A DNA stretch of 64,000 nt, from assembly GCA_902729315.2 (NCBI GenBank), contig LR746274.1, positions 4,181,037-4,245,036 of the forward strand, written 5' to 3'. How positions within the stretch are numbered: position 1 is the first letter of the stretch; each line of letters opens with the position of its first letter. Made by a program: the position numbers and the translations under genes. Below the pieces are notes generated by a model. The model saw nothing but the letters and a program-made list of their open reading frames with translations. It did no database searches and was not told the DNA's origin. Source of the stretch: Spirodela intermedia. Lineage: Eukaryota; Streptophyta; Magnoliopsida; Alismatales; Araceae. Shown piece by piece: positions 36,822 through 48,764 of the stretch.

Positions 36822-39795
36822 TATATTGCATAATATTTCATATATTTTTTTTTCTCTTAGAGTAGATAAAAAAAAAATTAACTCTTGTTTTATTTTCTTC
36901 TTGTTGAAACTTTTTTTTAGAAAAAAAGAACAAAAAGAAGCAAGGCAAGGACTAGAGCATCCTTAAGAAGGGTAAAAATTACTAAACTTTTCCTCAAATT
37001 TATTAATTTTTTATACATGATAGAAGATCTTTGCATCCAAGGCTAGAAAATCCTTTTATTATTTCATTCAAAACTAAAAATTTGAAAGAAAAATTAATTT
37101 TGATAGATCTTGAAGGAAGTATAAGTCAAACTAAGAATAATCTTATGGCCATGAAAAATCATTATATCTCTGATTTATTTCAAAGAGCATCCAATATTAG
37201 AGTCCTATTAGCACCCACTATTAAATTCGAAATAAATCTAAGAATTTTTCAAATGCTCCTTAATTTTCATGGATTGCCTTTAGAGGAATCTCATCAGCAC
37301 TTAGAAAAATTTCATATAGTTTGTGATTTAGTTAATCTCTCTCAAGTTACATTAGAAATTATTAAGATGAAATTATTTCCTCATACACTTAGGGACAAAG
37401 CTAGTGATTAGCTATCCACATTAGATAGAGAAATAATTAGCTGGAAAGACATAGAACAGGTTTTTCTTCAAAAAATTTATTTCTTAGGAAAAACTTAAAA
37501 TAGGGGAAAATATATATGGAGTTTTTCTCAAAGACCAAGAGAAACTTTACATGAGACATGAGAAACATTCAAAGATTTACTTAGAAAGTATCCTCATCAT
37601 GTTATACCTAAGTGGCAACTCAATAGAATTTTTTATGATGGATTATTAGAACAACATAGAAATATGGTTGATTCTATATGCGAAGGGGCTTTTATAGAGA
37701 AAACCCCTGATGATATTTACAGTCTTTATGAGAATTTAAGTGAAAATTTGAGAAATCAAGCCTCTTTTGAATTATATGATAGGGATAAGAAGAGAGAAAT
37801 TTATAAATTGCATCATGATGATGATTCTAAACTTAGAAATGAGGTTAATTAGATTAATCAAAGATTAGAAAAACTTGATTTACTTATTGATAACATTAGA
37901 AAGCCTCTTAACTCTCAATTTAATTTAAATAGTGCATGTCCTATGTATGGTGAAAATAATTATTTTAAATTTCAATGCTATAATTTAGATCAATCATTTC
38001 ACTCTATGTAAGAATAGGTGTAAGTAGCTCACGGCTTTAATAGAAATAGGAAACCTTTTCAAATTCTTATAATCCTAATTGGAGGAATAATTTTTCATGG
38101 AGAGACCAAAATAATATTCAAAATTCAGAAGCACTTAGATCCAATTCAAACTCTGAATTTTGTCTAAAATAAGAAAGTAGATTTCAAAAAAATCAGCCCT
38201 CTCAAACCCAATCTGATACTATGGAAATGATGTAGCAAATGAGCCAAATGATGTAACAAACTATGAATCAAATGATGGTGCACCAGAAATAAATTATAGA
38301 GGCTCTTGGGAATAAGAGAGAAGATGGACAGCTACCTAGTCAGCCCATAGAAAATCTAGAGAACCACCCAACAATAGGATTTCAGCAAGAGGAGTCTAGT
38401 AGCATGAATCTAGGAAAAAACTCACGAAATGAAAATGTTAGGACAATAAATGCATTAAGGAGTGGTAAGATCTTACCTAATCCTTATCCCAAAACATTAG
38501 AAGAAAAAGAAAATGTGGACAACCCAAAATAAAATCAAATAAGAGTAGAAGAGAATTTTGTAGATTCTACCAAGGAAATTTCGAAAGAGAGGATGATCAT
38601 TCTATTTCCTAAAGGTCTAGAGCCTAGACAAAGAAAGGAAAAGGAATACGATGAAGAAATAAATAAAATTTTACAAGATGTGCAAGTTAGTCTTCCTTTA
38701 TTCACTACCATTGAACATATTCCTAAATATACTAGAGTTTTGAAAGAAATGTGTACACCAAAAAAGGCACCTAGAGTAGAAAAATTATCTATGCATACTA
38801 GTGCATTATTATTAAATCAATTACCATATAAATTGAGAGATACATATGCCCCTTTAATTTCATGTGATATTGGTGGATCCTTTTTCAGAATGCATTACTT
38901 GACGCCAGTGCTAGAATTAATTTATTACTTGCAAGTATTTGTGATAAATTTAATATTTCTGATCTTAAACCTTCTATTGTTATGTTACAATTTGTTGATA
39001 GATCTATAAAACATCATAGGTATTTTAAAAAATGTGATAGTGACAGTTAAAGGGTGTAAATTTCTAGCTGATTTTGTAGTGTTGGAAATGAATTTTAATG
39101 GATAGTTTTATGATACACCAATCATCATAGGGAGATCATTTTTGGATACAACAAAGATGAATATTAATTTTCTCACAAGTATTGTGAAAATTTTATGTGG
39201 AGATCAATTAGTAGAAATTAAAATTTTTGAGGTATCAAATGATCTTAAGAAATCCCAAGTATATGATTGTCATACCATAGATCTTCTAGATGATTTTGAT
39301 GATCCAGATGTTATTGATGACTGTGTGCTAGAAGAATTAGAGGAAATAGAGAATATAAGTTTGAGAGAAAAGAAAGAAGAAGATCATCTAAATTTAGAGT
39401 TGAAACCTCTTCCCTCTAGTTTAAAATATATGTTTTTGGAGGAAAATAATTCATTTCTTATTATTATTGTAGCTGATTTGAGTGATGAATAGGAAGAATA
39501 ATTATTAGATGTACTTCTAAAAAATAAGAAGGCTATAGGCTGAAAATTAGACGATCTAAGAGGCATTGATATGAGTGTATGCATGCATAATATATATCTA
39601 AAGGAGGGGGTTAGAATTAGTAGGGAATCACAACAAAGATTAAATCCTAACATAATAGAAATTGTAAAAAAGAAATTTTAAAGTGGTTGGCTGCTAATAT
39701 TATTTATCCTATTTCATATAGTAAATGGGTTAATCCTACACAAGTGGTGCCAAAAAAATCAGGGATCACGGTTGAAAAAAATGAAAATAGAGATC

Positions 39796-41400
39796 TGATA
39801 AATCTTCATTATCATGAGTTAATAATTAGTAAATAATATAGTTTTAGCCTTAACTCATGATAAATAAACTTATATTTATGTTAAAGTGTGAAAAGTAGTT
39901 TTTAGTTGATTAATGTGAATTTTTAGATAATTATGTAATTTTACATAAATTTATATGATTTTTACAATCTTAATTTTGAGATAAATGAAGAAAAAGAAAT
40001 AAAAAATAAAAAGAAGACAAAATCAAGGGGACCCACCGACTAGCCAGGCCTACAAGTAGGTCGGAAGCTTAGTCAGGCAATCATAAGAGCATATGTGTAC
40101 CAATCAAGGGGACGGCTAGCTGTGGGGCAAGGAGTGGTCATACACGCACGAGAAATGGACTTTGCTTAGAAATGTAACATTATTATATATTTGCCCAAAA
40201 ATTTGGTGCACAACTGATGTGGGACTAAACTCGTCACCTTTCTCAGAAGAGGTAGGGGGGCAACTGGTGCAGGTTTGAATCCTCCAGAGCCAAAACTCAT
40301 ATTTTTATCTAATTATCATGACTTTTTTGTAGATTGCTAGTGATGGATTAAGCAACCAGAATCACTAGATGATTGATGAAAATCTCATCAACACAATTCA
40401 TGGAGCATTGTTACTAACATTGCTTAAGGATTTGCAATAAAAGGATTGTGAATCCATTGAGTAAATCATCTTTGATTGATCGACGAACAAGCCGTCGTCG
40501 AGAAGAGGATGATTTGCCAAGATACAAGTTGTCACCTCCTGAGAGCGTACTAGATGCGATGAAGAGCCTCCTCTTGCTGCGTGAACTTGAGGATGAAGCT
40601 CCTTGACACACGCCCCACCTCCATCCAACTCCTCTTCGTCAGGTGACAGTCGCCGGAAAGCTGCAAAGTTGTTATTTTTTCGCTCCGTTGAATGATAGTC
40701 GCCAAAAATGATTCGATGACTCATTTTATTAATCTCTAAACTTCGCAAAATAGATTTAGAGATTGCTCACGTCGTCTTTGTCCAATGAGAGCCTTTGAGG
40801 CTGTGGACACTGTAGGACGATCCTCTCAAATGTTCAGGATTCTCGTGCATCGCTGATGCATCGCCGTCGCAACACCATAACTCTATTTTCCTACTTTCAA
40901 CTTACTTTACACTTCATTTAGTGATAATTTTTGTGATTTTTATTTACCAAAATATACTTTGTTCCATTACGATTCTTCTAGCTTTTACAGATCTTAATTT
41001 GATTAATTAAATCATTTGTAATCGCTTATGTAAGAATCACCGAGCGAAACTCTCTTTTCACCCAATTCACGTTCCTCGGGCGCTCATCCCATCTTGACGT
41101 CTACACTGTTATTTCCTTTTTTTGTGAATTTTAAATATATTTTCTTTTTATTTACTAGTATAAAATTTATAGAAAACTGTATTCATTGAGGACAATTCTA
41201 AATAATTACTAGATATTATATTACATCCCTACGATCAAGCTAGAAAATTACTGTTATTTGTTGAAAGTTTTATTGAATTATAATTGATATATTTGTTCAG
41301 AAATACTTCTAAATATCTGAAAAATCATATTTTCTAGTTTTATAAATTTTAGATTTGCGTGATTTACTATACAATAACTAAGTCATGTCAAATTTTGGCA
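39796..41400 (+). repeat. gypsy LTR 2
   Basis: About 1.6 kb, TGATAAATCTTCATT to ...GTCATGTCA. Full-length homologue of LTR 1, lying inside what should be the reverse transcriptase gene of the first unit. Confidence 0.85.
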
Positions 41401-41405
41401 CTGTT

Positions 41406-41423
41406 GCCAAGGATGTATTGCAT
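41406..41423 (+). promoter_or_regulatory. primer-binding site, tRNA-Asp type, unit 2
   Basis: TGGCACTGTTGCCAAGGA is closer to the Athila consensus than the copy at 36804 and has the same distance to its LTR. Confidence 0.75.
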
Positions 41424-43660
41424 AAAATTTAGTATTTTTCTATTTTTCTCTTAGAATACACAAAAAAAATTAACTCTTGTTTTACTTTCTTTTTGCTGAT
41501 TTTTTTAGAAAAAGGGAACGAAAAGAAGCAAGGCAAAGACTGGAGCATACAGAAGGAGGGTAATAATTATTAAATTTTCCCCTTGAATTTATTGATTTTT
41601 TTGCATGGTAGAAGATCCTTACATCCAAGGCTAGTCAAAACCCATAATAATTTCATATGCTAGTAAAACTATACCCGATGTTGAATTAAATTATGCCATG
41701 ACTGAAAAAGAGTTGTTAGTTGTAGTATTTTTATTAGAAAGGTTTAGATCATATATTTTGAGAGATAAAATTATTATTTATAGTGATCATGTAATATTAA
41801 AATATTTATTAAATAAGAAAGATGCAAAGCTATGTCTATTACGATGGATTTTATTGTTGTAGGAATTTGACTTAGAAATAAAAGATAAAAAAGGTTTCAA
41901 GAATGTTGTTGCTGATCATCTTTCTAGATTAAGTGATATAAGAATAAATGCAGCACTTTTACAAGACGCATTTTCAGATGAATAATTGATGACAGCTCAA
42001 CATCAACCATCACCATGGTATACACATATTGTTAATTTTTTGGTTTTTAGAAAAATTCCAGAATAGTGGGATAAGAATAGAAAATATTATTTCTTTTCTA
42101 AGATTAGAAATTATTTTTAGTATGATCTTGATTTATATTATTTGGGCAATGATCAAATTTTAAGGAGATGTGTTCCTGAAGAAGAATATCATAGTATTAT
42201 TAACATCTGCCATTCATCTAATTGTGGAGGACATTTCTCTAGATGAAAAATAGCTGCAAAATTTTTTCAGTGTGATTTTTATTGGCCTACAATCATTAGA
42301 GATTCTACAGAATTTAGTAGAACATGTATTACATGCCAATCTATAGGTAACATGAGTAAAAAAGATGAAATGCCTATGAGTAACATGTTAGTAGTCAAAA
42401 TTTTTGATGTATAAAGAATAGATTTCATGGGTCCCTTCCCATTAGCTGAAAAATATGAATACATTTTACTTGCTTTTGATTATGTGTCGAAGTGAGTGGA
42501 AGCTATTCCTACTAGAACTAATGATCATAAAATCGTGATGAAATTTGTGTAGCAAAATATTTTTTCGAGATTTAGATGTCCTAGAGTGACTATTAGTGAT
42601 GGAGGAACACATTTTATAAATAAAGATTTTAGGGAACTATTGAAAAAGAATGCAATACACTATAGAGTAGCCACTTCATATCATCCCCAAACAAACGAGT
42701 AAGCTGAAGTAGCAAATAGAAAAATTCAGAGAATTTTGAGAAAAATAGTTAGACCAGATAAGAAAGATTGGCCCACAAAATTACAAGATGCATTATGGGC
42801 TTATAGAACAACTTATAAAAATCTCATAGGTATGTCCCGATTTCATCTCATTTTTGGAAAGCCATGTCATCTTCTTGTGGAAGAGCATAAAACATTATGG
42901 GCTATAAAAATTTTATGTATAGATGAAAAATCAACTAGTGGGCATATAATTTTTCAGCTACATGAACTAGAGGAGTTGAGGAATGAAGCTTATGAAAATC
43001 ATAGAATATATAAAGAAAAAACTAAAACTTTTCATGATAAATACATTAGCAAAAAAAAAATTGATGTTGGACAAAAAGTGTGGTTATATGATTCTAAGCT
43101 GAAATTATTCCCAGGAAAATTAAAATTAAAATGGAAAGGGCCTTATGTGGTGGAAGATACATATGATCACGGGGCTGTAATGATTAAAGATCCTAAAAGT
43201 GATCATAACTTTAAGGTAAATGGACAATGACTTAAACATCACAAAGAACATGAACACCTTGCAGAAAAAGAAATTTTATTATTAAAAGAAATTCAAGAGT
43301 AAGATCAAGGTGTCTAGCTGGAGACATTAAATTTAGCACTGCATGGGAGGCAACCCATAGTTTTTATTTCATTATATTTGATTTTTTTTCAGCTCTATTT
43401 TTCTTAGAATTTTGTAGTACTTGTTTCTATATTTGTTCTTTCAAAAAAGTGTAGGAGGAGGAATGTAAGATGAAGTGGAAAATTAAAAACGACATTGAGG
43501 TGATATTTTTATGAGCTTTATCATTTATGAAAATATATTTAATGCTTAAGTTTGCACATATGCATGCTTCACGTGAAAGTTATATTTTCTGCATATTCTG
43601 TTTTGATTTTTTTGTGTCATTGAGGACAATGTAATTTTTAAGTTGGGGGATAAAGTATTC

Positions 43661-44269
43661 AGTATTAATTTATGTTGTAGGATGATTAAAAACATGTGTT
43701 TACATTTTATTCAACTTAGAATAGAAACTAAAAAAAATAAAATAAAATAAAATTCAGAAAAACTACAACATCTATTTTCTGGTTTTCTATAAAGAACAAC
43801 AGATTGTAAAAAACAACAGACAAAAAAACAGCCCAAAATTTGAACTCTAGAGACTCTTTTCTCACATTTCAATCCCCTAGACATATTACTAAAATTCGAA
43901 ATTACAACTATAAAGAGGATAATTTTGATTTTTTTTTGACAAATTTATTATTACTAAAAATAGAATTGAAAATAGAAAACATAATTGTCAGAACTATCTA
44001 ATTTACAAATTTCTTACATCATATTGCATGCATGAAAAATTAAATCTGTTAGATTGATTGATACCAAAAGATACTAGGAAGATTATTCTTGAGTCAAAAG
44101 AATGATCTAGTAGCATGAAATATTAGAATACTCCTTAGATACATGATAGATAACATGGATTTGATTTTACAGATTTTCACTTCATGATCTTGATGGATGG
44201 TAGGACTAGTTGTAGTTCCATTCGACTATGCTTTCAATTCACTTGTAGGACTAGTTGGCTAGTGTGTTA
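43661..44269. other. 3' untranslated or flanking DNA of the gypsy cluster
   Basis: AT-rich with no protein motif. It probably belongs to the long 3' region of the Athila-like element. Confidence 0.4.
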
Positions 44270-44530
44270 GATAATTGTCCTTCCGACTTACTTGTGTCCC
44301 TAACTAGTTGATGGGTCCCCCCCCTTTACATATTTATATTTTATTTATTTATCTTTATTTGATCCAAAAATATGATTAGAAAAATTATATAAATTCACAT
44401 GACTAACTAAAAATTTACATTAATTAATTAAAAACTACTTTACTCAATTTAACATAACTATGAGTCTATTTATAATGAGTTAAGGCTTAATTAATTATTA
44501 ACTCATGATAATGATGAGATATTACTTACC
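44270..44530 (-). repeat. inverted LTR fragment, LTR 5' end
   Basis: Read on the minus strand from 44530, it starts with CATTATCATGAGTTAATAATTA and continues through the GACCCATCAACTAG block. This matches the first ~260 bp of LTRs 1 and 2. Confidence 0.75.
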
Positions 44531-45063
44531 TAGTAGACTTACTTAGAAAAATGATGTTTACCTAGATTAGATAGATTTTACCATCAATTTGAGTTTTCTA
44601 AGAGATACAAGACTTACTTGACAATAGACTTGATGAAGTGAAGCAACAGTATATATGATAGTAGAAGCTTTTCTCATGTAGTATAACCCTCTATCTTCAT
44701 AACCTTCGTCAATCCTCCTCCATGTCTTCACGTGTTAAATGAAACATGAATCAGGGAAGAAGGTTATGGCAGCTGATATGGATTAAGTGAGTTTACTAAT
44801 GAAAATAAGGTTAAAAGAATGTGAAAATTTTATTTGAGAGAAAGATTGGGGTTATGCTATGTAGATCTTATACTTGTGATAGGGTGTAGTAGAACAATTT
44901 ACAAAGGTGACAATAAAAAGACTAAGATAACTAGAATAGGATATAAAATTATTGGATATATTTATAATATAGTTGATAACACCTTTGTCAAAGGACCTAA
45001 CAAGTTTGTATATTTGAAGAGGATGTAGATGTGTGCGAGAAGCACCTAGTAGATATCTTAGGT

Positions 45064-45930
45064 TGCATGACCTAATCGTTGTGTAATAAATACAAGTTTT
45101 AAATTTATAAAATTCAAAAATATTATGTTTTAGATTTTTAGAAATATTTCAGAATAAATAAATTAATAATAATTTATGAAAATATTCTAAGAGTAGTAGA
45201 AAATATTTAGATTAACCATAGAGATGTAAGATAATATTGGGTAGTATTTTAGAATTGTTTGTAAATAATATGAATTTATATGATTTTTAGACTAAATGAT
45301 GAAGATAAAAATATATTTAAAAATTCACAAAAAAAATTAGGTATAGACATCAGGGTGATGTCAACAGCCCAACAAATATAACTTGAGTGGAAACAAAGTT
45401 CTACCTCATAATTCTTATGTTGATGATTAAAAATAATTTAATTAATCAAATTAAGATTTTTAATTAGAAATCACACAAAATCTTACTAAGTAAAAAATAA
45501 GCTTAAAGTAGAAAAGGTAGAGTTATATTTTCACAACTAATTGCCAAAATTCTATGTTCTAGAAGATTATCACTCAATCTCAATGACCTTAAAGGCTTTT
45601 CTTAGATATGGAGGATGTAGGTAATTTTTATATCTCTTCAAAAAGTATAAAAATTAATGAGGTGGTTTGACAAATTATCTCCAACAGCCTAGAAGAGTGG
45701 AAAAATGATGACTTTTGAAGTAGTGGCTGTCACTTGATGGAGATAAGTTAGATAGAGGTGGAACATATTTGCAGGAGCTTCATCCTTAGGTCTGCACACG
45801 AGAAGAAGCTCTTCATTACATTGGCATGCTCTTAAGAGGTAGAGACTTATCTCTTGATAGGTCATTTTCTTCTCGACAACAGCTTATTTGTTAATTATTT
45901 AGAGATGATTTAAGAGGATCTCATCTTGCT
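45064..45930 (-). repeat. inverted LTR fragment, central to 3' end
   Basis: The minus strand follows the LTR from its middle (equivalent of 35890) to the terminal ...GGTCATGCA at 45064, including the TTGTGAATTTTTAAATATATTTTT and TTAATTTGATTAATTAAATTATTT-like blocks (the latter as in LTR 2). With 44270-44530 it could be the two ends of one inverted, almost emptied element. Confidence 0.7.
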
Positions 45931-48764
45931 CCTCCCACTACTCATGAAAATTGGGTTCAGATGGAACACCTCTCAGTAGATGATTAATCTTGCCTTGTCT
46001 TTGAAATAAATTCTCACTAATCTTTTCTAATGATGATGATTCTCTCTAGTAAACTTATGATTTGCCACAAAGTGACTTTGTATGGCATGTGGAACAGTAG
46101 GTTTCAATCCTTCTATCATATTTGATTATTGACCATTGATCAATCAATGTTGACAAATGATCATAAATGTTGACTGTTGACAGCAGAAGGGATTGATATT
46201 TGTTCACATCTACTGTGATCTTAACTATGAATGAGCCATCACTTGATTTTTACATTAAAGCCTCAACCTTTCCAACATATGTTCACAATGTGATAACTGG
46301 AAAGTTTTTGGGACCTGATTGGACCATCCGTTGTCTGAATATAAAACATGTTTTGAGTATAGCTTATTTAATACATGTAAAATTTGTAAATAGATACGTC
46401 CAATGGATTTAGAATTCTGTTGATAAATCTTACATTGTCCATAGGTCTAGTTAATTCAAATTACTGTTCTAATCCCCATTGCTGTCATGGAAAGAACCAG
46501 AATAATACCTCTCGGTTTTGCCATTGGAAAGTTCTGAAAACAGAATATTTTAAGATGACTACAAATAATATTAACATCACGCGTCTGATAGCAAGGAAAA
46601 TGACAATATATAATTATTCAATATTTTGAATCATATATTTTTACTTAGCTATCTGTAGAAAGAAAAATCCATAAAGGAAATTCCTACAGAGAGTTGCCCC
46701 TATTAGGAAGTTGTTTCTCAGTTCTTTGGACAAGATTTCTAATGATGAGCCGCAGAGGTGGATTTCCCTGAGAAGAACAATTTTGTTAGTATAGGTTCGA
46801 GATGCTGAAGAGGAATAAAAAATATTTCGTCGAGACTAAGAAAACTAGTAAGAAGGCACCCGACTATGAATGGGGAAGGGGATAGATTTTTTCTTAACAC
46901 GGCCGACGACAAATTAGTGATGGGATTGCGAGTATAACACGATCTGGGTGACATGTCACTTACATGTGGCCATATTTAATGTTCAGGCCAATGAATGGTC
47001 CCAAAGTGGACACTGCCATGCTTACCAATAGGGGGTTTCCCTTCCCTAGATCCGACATATCCCAACGATGGAACTTATGATGATAGGGGGTTTCAAGCCC
47101 ATTTGTCAATGGGGTCCTTATATGCATTAACTGCGTTAGATGAAATTAAATGGTAGAAGCCTATAATCTGTTGTAGGTGTGTCCATAGTTTGGTGGACTG
47201 CTGGTAATAGTAGAGGGGATGAAAGAATACATTTCCTTCTCTTCATTTCGCTCAATTCCAATTCAGTAATTAATTGACATACGATCGGGAGGATGAGCCT
47301 TTGTTGCTCTCTACCTCCAAAGTATTTATAGTAAGCTTCCTTCATCCAATAGGCTTCTTCCTCTCCCTTTTCCTCTCATTTATGTTGTACATGCGTGCAA
47401 AGGCGTGCTTATATGGACCATTGGTTTTGGATCCCTTTCTCTCTCTTTCTTTCTCTTTCGTTTGTATCTAACAGCACATATACACATGCACTTCCTTTCG
47501 TTTCGGATCCAGCATAAACGTCCGAAGCGATGGTTTTCGAGCGCATCATCTATTTCCCGTCGACTCAACGCGGGGATCAACTGGAGTTAAGAGCTTATGA
47601 ATAAGGATAAAACTATAATACATCATCTTCCAACACGAACGATTGGGAAACTTATCTGACGTTCTCGAGATTAGCTGTCGTTGAATCAGCCGTCGGCAGG
47701 TCATAAATCTGATCGTCAATTCAAATGTTTAAACATAACTCTGAATACGACGACTCCAGACCATGGCTAAGCGACACGTTTGCCAATGGCTTGAATATGT
47801 CGGCAACCAGAAATTCTTATGCATCTCGATCTCTGCGGTTCCCAAGTTCTGCGTGGTCGCGTTTTTATGAGCCTGTATGACGGAGTTGCAGGGGAAGTCC
47901 AGAAGTCTAGGAAGCCGTATGGTCACCGGCACGTACGGGAGATGGAAAAGAAGATCGCTCGGAGAGCAATAAATGAGATGGGAAGTGTAGCAGGGACCGA
48001 TGGACGGCTTACACCGTAGATGGCTCAAAAAGTTGAGGTATTGAACTTACATTTCCGTGTCAACTTCGGAACAGAATTACAATGTGAAAGGGAGAGGATT
48101 TGACTCGGTGAATGTATACCCGATAGAAGAGAGAGGGGACGGGGGAGTGAGAGAGAGAGACGACCTTCCTTTCTCTTCAATTTTCAATCCCCCCGATTAT
48201 TTTCTCTTTAAATTTGTTCCTTTTATAATTTCACCGGTTTCAGCTGAGAATTTTCCTAAGAGTTCATAGCAATTGGCCTTTGGCCTATACACTACGCGCA
48301 CGTAATAAACAACATAATGCGATTGATTAGAGCAGAAAAACTGGTGAATCCAGAAATTAAATCAGATAGAACTCAGTAGTTTTATCATTTCCTAACACTG
48401 AAAATAAAGATCATGCATTGACCAACAAAATAAAGCTTCTTTCGTTGATGGAACTAGTACGGAGTTTAAGATCTTTATTGATACAAAACAATATATATGG
48501 CCATTATAAAGGGCAACGGCAGTCATGTTTTATTATAACCTGGTATATCGAATCCATTGTACTTCTACTCCAGTCGTTTGTTGATTATGTCCTCATTTGA
48601 AGCCTCTGCACATGTACGAGTGAGCCTGAAAAGGGCCATTAAACGAGGGTCCCATCTTGTCTATTCTACAAAAGACCCTCTGGCTGATTAAATTTACTAC
48701 AAAAGACCCTCCACTTCTTTATTGGAGCTCACAAATCTGTCTGATCCCGCAGCGTGACGAGACC
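45931..48764. other. intergenic region and presumed promoter of the KCR gene
   Basis: No exon chain or RNA gene was recognised. Base composition rises toward the gene. A 15-bp direct repeat, CTACAAAAGACCCTC, occurs at 48666-48680 and 48697-48711, within 100 bp of the start codon. An in-frame upstream ATG exists at 48657 but would add 36 residues not usual for the family. Confidence 0.4.

Larger units (their letters stand above)
35175..39795 (+). mobile_element. Athila-like Ty3/gypsy element, 5' half (LTR, gag, protease, start of RT)
   Basis: After the LTR (35175-36798) and a tRNA-Asp-type primer-binding site comes gag from about 37025. Its pieces at 37031-37411 and 37560-37850 carry the retrotransposon gag blocks ETFKDLLRKYPHHVIPKW and AFIEKTPDDIYSLYENL. 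A degenerate aspartic protease lies at 38885-39200, where the active-site DxGA reads DASA. The linker to reverse transcriptase follows (LELKPLPSSLKYMFLEEN), and the first RT block ends around RLNPNIIEIVKKKF. The reading frame is then cut at 39795 by the next LTR. Many in-frame stops and frameshifts make it non-functional. Confidence 0.88.
39796..43660 (+). mobile_element. Athila-like Ty3/gypsy element, 3' half (LTR, RNase H, integrase)
   Basis: The LTR (39796-41400) and primer-binding site are followed by a gag leader that stops after about 240 bp. It then jumps straight to RNase H at about 41640-41985 (ELNYAMTEKELLVVVF, VVADHLSRL). Integrase follows to about 43320 with the zinc-finger HH/CC region (CHSSNCGGHF, CITCQSIG), the catalytic-core blocks and the C-terminal KGPYVVE. 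The 42736-43230 part is still open. A downstream stretch resembling the usual Athila 3' region and a purine-rich AAGTTGGGGGATAAAG (43639-43654) are present, but no same-strand 3' LTR follows. Several stops interrupt pol. Confidence 0.87.

Noticed and set aside
48657-48764. Upstream in-frame ATG as the KCR start
   Set aside because: It would add 36 residues before the MEFPLL start. The family normally begins just before the membrane anchor, and the added sequence crosses the 15-bp leader repeat.
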